Origin: Promethearchaeota archaeon | Lineage (GTDB): Archaea > Asgardarchaeota > Lokiarchaeia > Sigyniarchaeales > SOKP01 | Reading direction: 5' to 3' | Length of the DNA stretch: 6,329 nucleotides | Assembly (NCBI GenBank): GCA_030606095.1 | Contig: JAUWHC010000172.1 | Span: 1-6,329, forward strand | In this document: piece by piece, positions 1-3,587 of the stretch | How the letters are laid out: each line of letters begins with the position of its first letter | Position numbering within the stretch: position 1 is the first letter of the stretch | Notes under the pieces: model-generated | Seen by the model: only the letters and a program-made list of their open reading frames with translations | Databases searched by the model: none | Told to the model about the DNA's origin: nothing | Program-made: the position numbers and the translations under genes

Positions 1-1353
1 TTAATAGGAAAAGATTGTTATAAAGTAATAAAAGGGCAAGATCAGCCGTGTGAGCATTGTCCTATTATAAGATTTGCTGAAAGCGAAGAGAGTCTATTAC
101 ACTTCGAACAATGTGTAAATACACCTCTTCTTAAGGAGGAAAGATTTTTTGATGTCATTTCCTCGCAAATCGAAGAATATGGCGGACAACCAGCTATAGT
201 AGAGGTTTTACTAGACATCACCGAACGCAAGAAAGCAGAACAGAAGTTAAATGAATCTGAAGAAAAATATAGATTAATCTCTGAAAACGCAAATGATATG
301 ATTTACTTTTTTAACGAAAAGTATGAATTTGAATACATTAATGAACAAGCTTTTATGAAATATTTAGGATATTCAAAAGATGATTTACTTGGGCGATCTG
401 GCTTAGATTTTGTTCATCCAGAAGATATGAAGAATGCTATTGAAAAGTTAAAAATAGGTTTTAATTCTGGTAAGAGCTCTACTGAATTAAGACTTAGACA
501 TAAGAATGATAGATATCATTGGCATGAGATTTCTGGAAACACATTTATTGATATGCATGGAAAAAAAAAGTTTTTATTAATCGACAGAGAGATTACAGAG
601 CGTAAAAAAGCCGAACAAGAATTAAAAGAATCTGGAAAAAAATATCGAGAAGCGTACAATCGAGCAGAGCTCTATAAAGACATATTCGCGCACGATATTA
701 ACAATATATTACAAAGTATTTTGTCTGGAACGCAAATTAGCGAATTAATTCTCGACAATCCTGAAAAACTCGATAATTTAAAAATAAATGCTAGAATTAT
801 TAAAGAGCAAGTCATTAGAGGGGCAAAACTAGTCTCTAACGTGCGAAAACTTTCACAACTCGAAGAAGCAGGACGAAATTTAGAGAAAATTGAAATTCTT
901 AATGTTTTAAAAAATACGATTTCTTTCGTGAAAAAATCTTATAAGGATAAAAATCTAGCTATTCGTATCGATTCTATTGGAGAAAAACTTTTTATTAAAG
1001 CCAATTCTCTTTTGGAGGATGTGTTTGAAAACCTTTTAATTAACGCAATAAGACATAACCAGAATTTAATAATAGAAATTACCGTTAGAATTTCAAGAGA
1101 ACAAAAAGTAGGCATAAATTACCTTAAAATAGAATTTATAGATAACGGTTTTGGAGTGGCAGATTCTATGAAAGAAAAAATCTTTCAGAGAGGTTACAGT
1201 AAAGAAAAGGGTGTCTATGGAATGGGTTTAGGATTGTCGCTTGTGAGAGGAATTATTGAAACTTATAACGCAAAGATATGGGTCGAAGATAGAGTTAAGG
1301 GAGACCGTTCGAAAGGAAGCAATTTCGTATTATTAATTCCTGAGGTTGATTAA
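1..1353 (+). CDS. PAS-PAS sensor histidine kinase, 5' end outside the window
   Basis: The frame is open from base 1 to the TAA at 1351-1353 (450 residues visible), so the first ATG at 298 is internal and not the start. Visible residues 1-80 are the end of a PAS-like domain with Cys6, Cys17 and Cys20 in a C-x10-C-x2-CP pattern. Residues about 85-205 form a second PAS domain. Each PAS ends in nearly the same linker (DITERKKAEQ at 72-81, EITERKKAEQ at 197-206). The dimerisation helix carries the phospho-acceptor His231 in FAHDINNILQ, the Asn-containing H-box variant rather than the common HExxxP type. The HATPase domain (about 320-449) shows ENLLINA (N-box), DNGFGV (Asp381) and GMGLGLSLV. No membrane segment is visible, so it is probably a cytoplasmic autokinase sensing a small ligand, redox state or a partner protein. 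It overlaps the receiver gene, its likely phosphotransfer partner. The signal is unknown. Confidence 0.93.
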   Translation, partial: LIGKDCYKVIKGQDQPCEHCPIIRFAESEESLLHFEQCVNTPLLKEERFFDVISSQIEEYGGQPAIVEVLLDITERKKAEQKLNESEEKYRLISENANDMIYFFNEKYEFEYINEQAFMKYLGYSKDDLLGRSGLDFVHPEDMKNAIEKLKIGFNSGKSSTELRLRHKNDRYHWHEISGNTFIDMHGKKKFLLIDREITERKKAEQELKESGKKYREAYNRAELYKDIFAHDINNILQSILSGTQISELILDNPEKLDNLKINARIIKEQVIRGAKLVSNVRKLSQLEEAGRNLEKIEILNVLKNTISFVKKSYKDKNLAIRIDSIGEKLFIKANSLLEDVFENLLINAIRHNQNLIIEITVRISREQKVGINYLKIEFIDNGFGVADSMKEKIFQRGYSKEKGVYGMGLGLSLVRGIIETYNAKIWVEDRVKGDRSKGSNFVLLIPEVD

Positions 1354-1726
1354 AATAGAAAAGGTATTTATCGTTGACGATGAACCTTCGCTTCAATTCT
1401 TTTACGAGAAAGTTCTATCTATAGGCGGTTTTGAAGCGGCAGGTATTGCTAGCAACGGGATGGAAGCCGTTTCCATGTTCAAATCGTTTTCAAACAAGCC
1501 TAAAGTGATTTTAATGGACCAGCGAATGCCCGAAATGAGCGGGATTGAAGCGTCGAAGTTAATATTACATATAGATAATAGAGTAAAAATTATATTTATA
1601 AGCGCCGATGTTAGCGTTAAAGAAGAAGCTATTTCCAATGGAGCGTTTTTATTTATAGACAAAATTTTTACAATAGACGAATTGATAGGTGCTATTAATA
1701 GAGCCATCGAAAGTTATGTTTTATAA
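1346..1726 (+). CDS. stand-alone response regulator receiver (CheY-like)
   Basis: This 126-residue protein is a single receiver domain with no output domain. The phosphorylation site is Asp58 in LMDQRMPEMSG, with the acidic pair Asp11/Asp12 in FIVDDEP, Ser86 as the switch Ser/Thr, and Lys106 as the conserved lysine. Lys106 is followed by Ile where most receivers have Pro. It presumably takes phosphate from the upstream kinase and acts by protein contact or as a relay intermediate. The chosen start is TTG at 1346, 8 bases inside the kinase gene; it is the only ATG/GTG/TTG codon between the in-frame stop at 1334-1336 and the first beta strand. A ribosome-site-like GAGGT (1342-1346) overlaps this TTG, so the true start could be a rarer codon slightly downstream (ATT 1349 or ATA 1355). 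Translational coupling to the kinase is likely. Confidence 0.92.
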   Translation: MIKIEKVFIVDDEPSLQFFYEKVLSIGGFEAAGIASNGMEAVSMFKSFSNKPKVILMDQRMPEMSGIEASKLILHIDNRVKIIFISADVSVKEEAISNGAFLFIDKIFTIDELIGAINRAIESYVL

Positions 1727-1738
1727 AAGACAAATAGA

Positions 1739-1754
1739 TTTTTATTGTAAAAAA
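1739..1754. terminator. back-to-back oligo-T terminators between convergent genes
   Basis: TTTTT at 1739-1743 lies 13 bases after the receiver stop on the plus strand. On the minus strand, TTTTTT (1754-1749) lies about 25 bases after the GTPase stop. Archaeal RNA polymerase terminates at such T-tracts without needing a hairpin, so this gap probably ends both convergent transcripts. The call rests on base composition and position only; the region is AT-rich, so short T-runs also arise by chance. Confidence 0.5.
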
Positions 1755-1779
1755 TTCATCAAAAGATAACTTTTAAGAA

Positions 1780-2817
1780 TTATTTTACTAAATTATAAAG
1801 CGATTCAGCTATAGTGTAGAACGCGTATTCAACATTCTCGCCTGTTAAAGCGCTAGTTTCAATATATCCCAAGTTTAGGGATTTAGCTAAGTTTGAGCCT
1901 TTTTCAGATGTGAATTTGATGTATTTAGCTAAATCTTTTTTATTTCCAATAACATAACCTACTAATTCTCGCTTTCTTTTTAATTGCTTTTGAATGTCGT
2001 TGTACCATTTTGAAACGCTTTCTAACGAATTAGTCTTTGATAAATCAAAAATAAGAAATAAACCGTCAGAGCCCAAATAAAATTGTTGTCTCATAGTTTC
2101 AAACTTCTGCTGTCCAGCTATATCCCATACCACGAGTTGCACATAGGAATCTTTTACTTTAAATATTTTGTCTGAAACGTGAACACCAAGCGTTGGAATA
2201 TAATGTCTTCTAAAAGCATTTTCAGTAAATCTTAATATTAAGGACGTTTTACCGACAGAAGGGTCGCCACAAATAATGATTTTAAACTTGTAATTTATTA
2301 GATTTGCTTCTTTTGTTTGTTGTTCAGGGAAAGCTTTCGCGTTTGCCTCCTTAAGTTCTTTCTCTTTTAATTCTTGTAAAAATTGCGTCGTGGTAATGGA
2401 AAGTTTAGCCAATACATCTACATAATTCTCTCGTGGAGCGTAAGATTTTTGTAGATTCGCGATTTTAATAGCAGCTTCATCGAATGGAGGGTCGAGATAA
2501 CTTAAATATTTATAAAAAATTACATCATCAAATTCTTTAAATAGCAATGTTATAGCTCCCTGACCCATTCCTCCGCGTCTCGACTCATCATCCCATTTAA
2601 TAAATTTTATTAAGCCTTTTAAATTCAAGGAGGGAAAAGGGAGAATAACTAAGGTTTCTGGAATAAGTCCTCCTTCTCCTGAAAGAACAGTGATTGTTTT
2701 AATTCCTATGTAAAGTCTATCAGATGAGGGTATATCTCCTAATAAAACTATAGGATTAGGACCAACCTCGTCGTCCATCTCAGTGTATAAAATTCCACTA
2801 ATTAATTTTGTCCCCAT
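1780..2817 (-). CDS. Ras/Rab-like small GTPase with N-terminal longin-like domain
   Basis: The protein has 345 residues. The C-terminal half (about 177-345) is a complete Ras-superfamily G domain: P-loop GDPSVGKTS (184-192), switch I Thr209 in YIPTLG, WDIAGQ (231-236, with Gln236 matching Ras Gln61), NKKD (292-295) and ETSAL (320-324). It should bind and hydrolyse GTP. The WDIAGQ and Q-F-Y-x-G-S-D pattern is closest to Rab-type GTPases. The N-terminal part (about 1-120) has alternating hydrophobic strands and a helix (SGILYTEMDDEVGPNPIVLL, then LYIGIKTITVLSG) compatible with a longin-like fold; this is my inference from the strand pattern. A charged helical linker (about 133-172) joins the halves. 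The C-terminus ends NLVK without cysteine, so it is not prenylated like eukaryotic Rabs, and any membrane attachment would have to go through the N-terminal domain or a partner. The start is ATG at 2815-2817, with no clear Shine-Dalgarno site. Confidence 0.93.
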   Translation of the reverse strand: MGTKLISGILYTEMDDEVGPNPIVLLGDIPSSDRLYIGIKTITVLSGEGGLIPETLVILPFPSLNLKGLIKFIKWDDESRRGGMGQGAITLLFKEFDDVIFYKYLSYLDPPFDEAAIKIANLQKSYAPRENYVDVLAKLSITTTQFLQELKEKELKEANAKAFPEQQTKEANLINYKFKIIICGDPSVGKTSLILRFTENAFRRHYIPTLGVHVSDKIFKVKDSYVQLVVWDIAGQQKFETMRQQFYLGSDGLFLIFDLSKTNSLESVSKWYNDIQKQLKRKRELVGYVIGNKKDLAKYIKFTSEKGSNLAKSLNLGYIETSALTGENVEYAFYTIAESLYNLVK

Positions 2818-2884
2818 TTTAGCTTGATATTAAAGTAACTATTATTATTCTCGATATTATTACTTGATTTCTTAATATAGTTAT

Positions 2885-2918
2885 AATTGAAAAATATAAA
2901 TATTAACGCTTTTCAATT
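2885..2918. repeat. 9-bp inverted repeat flanking the TATA-like element
   Basis: AATTGAAAA (2885-2893) and its exact complement TTTTCAATT (2910-2918) are separated by 16 bases that hold most of the TATA-like element upstream of the GTPase gene. A dimeric repressor or activator site is one reading. A weak hairpin in the transcript trailing the tRNA is another. The arms contain only one G/C pair each, so chance formation in AT-rich DNA is a real possibility. Confidence 0.4.
2893..2900 (-). promoter_or_regulatory. possible TATA box for the GTPase gene
   Basis: Reading the minus strand, TTTATATT at 2900-2893 matches the archaeal TATA-box consensus. Transcription would start about 25 bases downstream, near 2870, giving a leader of about 50 bases before the ATG at 2817. 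The surrounding 157-base gap (2818-2974) is very AT-rich, so other TATA-like strings occur and this is the best of several. It sits inside the inverted repeat at 2885-2918. Confidence 0.4.
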
Positions 2919-2967
2919 TTAATATTGATAGAGTTATGAGTTAATTACTTTTTTTAATACTCAATTC

Positions 2968-2973
2968 AAAAAA
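2968..2973 (-). terminator. oligo-T terminator of tRNA-Pro
   Basis: On the minus strand, a run of six T lies two bases after the discriminator base of the tRNA (A2975, C2974, then T2973-2968). This is the usual way archaeal tRNA transcripts end. Confidence 0.55.
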
Positions 2974-2974
2974 G

Positions 2975-3075
2975 TGGGAAAGGGGGGAATTGAACCCCCG
3001 ATCGCTCAGTTCCGAACCGAGATTTACGCTGAAATCAGAGAATTTCAGAATCATACCAAGCTAGACCACCTTCCC
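2975..3075 (-). tRNA. tRNA-Pro(CGG) with a 27-nt intron between positions 25 and 26
   Basis: Removing bases 3049-3023 leaves a 74-nt cloverleaf. The acceptor stem is GGGAAGG with CTTTCCC (one G-U pair) and discriminator A73. The D arm is GTCT-AGCTTGGTA-TGAT with G18G19. The anticodon stem is CTCGG/CTGAG around loop TTCGGAA, giving anticodon CGG at 3014-3012 (codon CCG, proline). The variable loop is CGATC, with C48 able to pair with G15. The T arm is GGGGG-TTCAATT-CCCCC. G35, G36 and A73 agree with proline identity. The D-arm and junction sequence GTCTAG...GTATGATTCT resembles eukaryotic tRNA-Pro. CCA is not encoded and must be added afterwards. The intact gene is 101 nt with no canonical 37/38 intron. 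Confidence 0.95.
3023..3049 (-). other. tRNA-Pro intron with bulge-helix-bulge splice motif
   Basis: The precursor can fold the intron as a 7-bp hairpin (CTGAAAT 3048-3042, loop TCTCTG, ATTTCAG 3035-3029). This stacks on the 4-bp central helix TATG (3055-3052) with CGTA (3028-3025), which has one U-G pair. The helix is flanked by 3-base bulges ATT (3051-3049) and AAT (3024-3022). The archaeal splicing endonuclease cuts after the second bulge base, which predicts cuts after T3050 and after A3023. These remove exactly 27 nt and restore T26 next to the anticodon stem. The outer helix is weak (G-C and G-U only), so this is a relaxed motif. The 5' half of the central helix uses D-arm bases 20-23, so the D arm can form properly only after splicing. 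Confidence 0.85.
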
Positions 3076-3107
3076 AGCACCAACATCAGCTATAATTGAG
3101 ATTAGGG

Positions 3108-3117
3108 ATTAATTTAG
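3108..3117 (-). promoter_or_regulatory. possible TATA box for tRNA-Pro
   Basis: Reading the minus strand, CTAAATTAAT (3117-3108) lies about 35-40 bases upstream of the mature tRNA 5' end. This would put transcription start near 3086 with a short leader for RNase P to remove. It is a weak match in an AT-rich gap, and AATTATAATT at 3144-3135 is an alternative. Confidence 0.3.
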
Positions 3118-3128
3118 TAATAATAATG

Positions 3129-3133
3129 AAAAA
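3129..3133 (-). terminator. possible oligo-T terminator of the UPF0147 gene
   Basis: TTTTT on the minus strand, about 30 bases after the UPF0147 stop codon and before the tRNA promoter region. It is consistent with archaeal T-tract termination, but the run is short. Confidence 0.3.
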
Positions 3134-3161
3134 GAATTATAATTAAGGTATCCTAATGTTT

Positions 3162-3443
3162 TTAATCTTTAATATTTTCAAGCAAGGAGATTATTCGGTA
3201 TATAGTTGTACGACTATGAAAGGGAATATTAGCGTCTTGTGCTAAATCATTAATCATATACATAACATTACTAGCAAGAACTGCAGGTGTATCGTCATCA
3301 CGTTGTAGTTCATCAATTCCTTTTTGAGCAACACGCTTTATGTTTCTCGGAACGCCTCGGTCGTTAATCATTCCATTTAAAAGAAACTCAACATTTTTAA
3401 AAGTTTCAAGTATATCTTCAGTAAATTCCTTTCCTCTTGGCAA
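3162..3443 (-). CDS. UPF0147 family protein (COG1698)
   Basis: This 93-residue, all-helical, soluble protein belongs to a family found widely in archaea and of unknown function. I recognise it from the run FKNVEFLLNGMINDRGVPRN, then KRVAQKGIDEL, then DDTPAVLASNVMYMINDL (about residues 34-68), then DANIPFHSRTTIYRIISLLE (about 70-89). The length is normal for the family, about 90 residues. The start is TTG at 3443-3441: no ATG or GTG lies between it and the upstream in-frame stop, and a GGTGA ribosome site sits 7 bases before it. No membrane or signal segment is present. It lies 144 bases after the PEP synthase gene with its own promoter-like TATA element, so it is probably transcribed separately. 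Confidence 0.92.
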   Translation of the reverse strand: MPRGKEFTEDILETFKNVEFLLNGMINDRGVPRNIKRVAQKGIDELQRDDDTPAVLASNVMYMINDLAQDANIPFHSRTTIYRIISLLENIKD

Positions 3444-3450
3444 AAATAAC

Positions 3451-3455
3451 TCACC
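3451..3455 (-). promoter_or_regulatory. ribosome binding site that fixes the TTG start of UPF0147
   Basis: GGTGA on the minus strand (3455-3451) matches the archaeal 16S anti-Shine-Dalgarno complement GGAGGTGATC. It ends 7 bases before the TTG at 3443, a standard spacing, and so supports this non-ATG start. Confidence 0.7.
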
Positions 3456-3554
3456 AATTTTTTTATTTTAAGCGTAAAATTAATTAGAAAAACTTAGATT
3501 CTTAATTTTTTTGAATATTCATTGAAATTTAATTTTTTTGATTTTAAGAAATAG

Positions 3555-3564
3555 TTTATATAAA
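3555..3564 (-). promoter_or_regulatory. TATA box, probably for the UPF0147 gene
   Basis: TTTATATAAA (3555-3564) is a near-ideal archaeal TATA box, 24 bases beyond the PEP synthase stop. Read on the minus strand it would start transcription near 3533, giving a leader of about 90 bases before the TTG at 3443. The element is palindromic, but no plus-strand gene follows, so the minus reading is preferred. The rest of this 144-base gap (3444-3587) is AT-rich and shows nothing else I can support. Confidence 0.5.
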
Positions 3565-3587
3565 TGCTTTAAATTATTATTCAAAGA

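Noticed and set aside
42..230. Minus-strand open frame
   Set aside because: It lies entirely within the kinase coding region in another frame and shows no recognisable domain.
298..1353. Kinase starting at the ATG at 298
   Set aside because: The frame is open without a stop from base 1 and encodes a PAS domain end and a PAS linker, so the gene continues upstream of the window.
1331..1360. Kinase and receiver as one hybrid kinase broken by a frameshift
   Set aside because: The ATPase domain ends normally (FVLLIPEVD) directly before the stop and the receiver starts with its usual first strand without a linker. This looks like two overlapping genes.
1402..1707. Minus-strand open frame opposite the receiver
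   Set aside because: It is antisense to a complete, well-conserved receiver and has no recognisable features.
2937..2963. TGAGT...ACTCA inverted repeat downstream of the tRNA
   Set aside because: The arms are only 5 bp with a 17-base AT-rich spacer, which is expected by chance here.
3029..3048. The CTGAAAT/ATTTCAG hairpin read as the tRNA anticodon arm
   Set aside because: Its loop is 6 bases with no sensible anticodon placement, whereas CTCGG-TTCGGAA-CTGAG downstream gives a proper 7-base loop with a proline anticodon and correct variable and T arms. The hairpin is intron.
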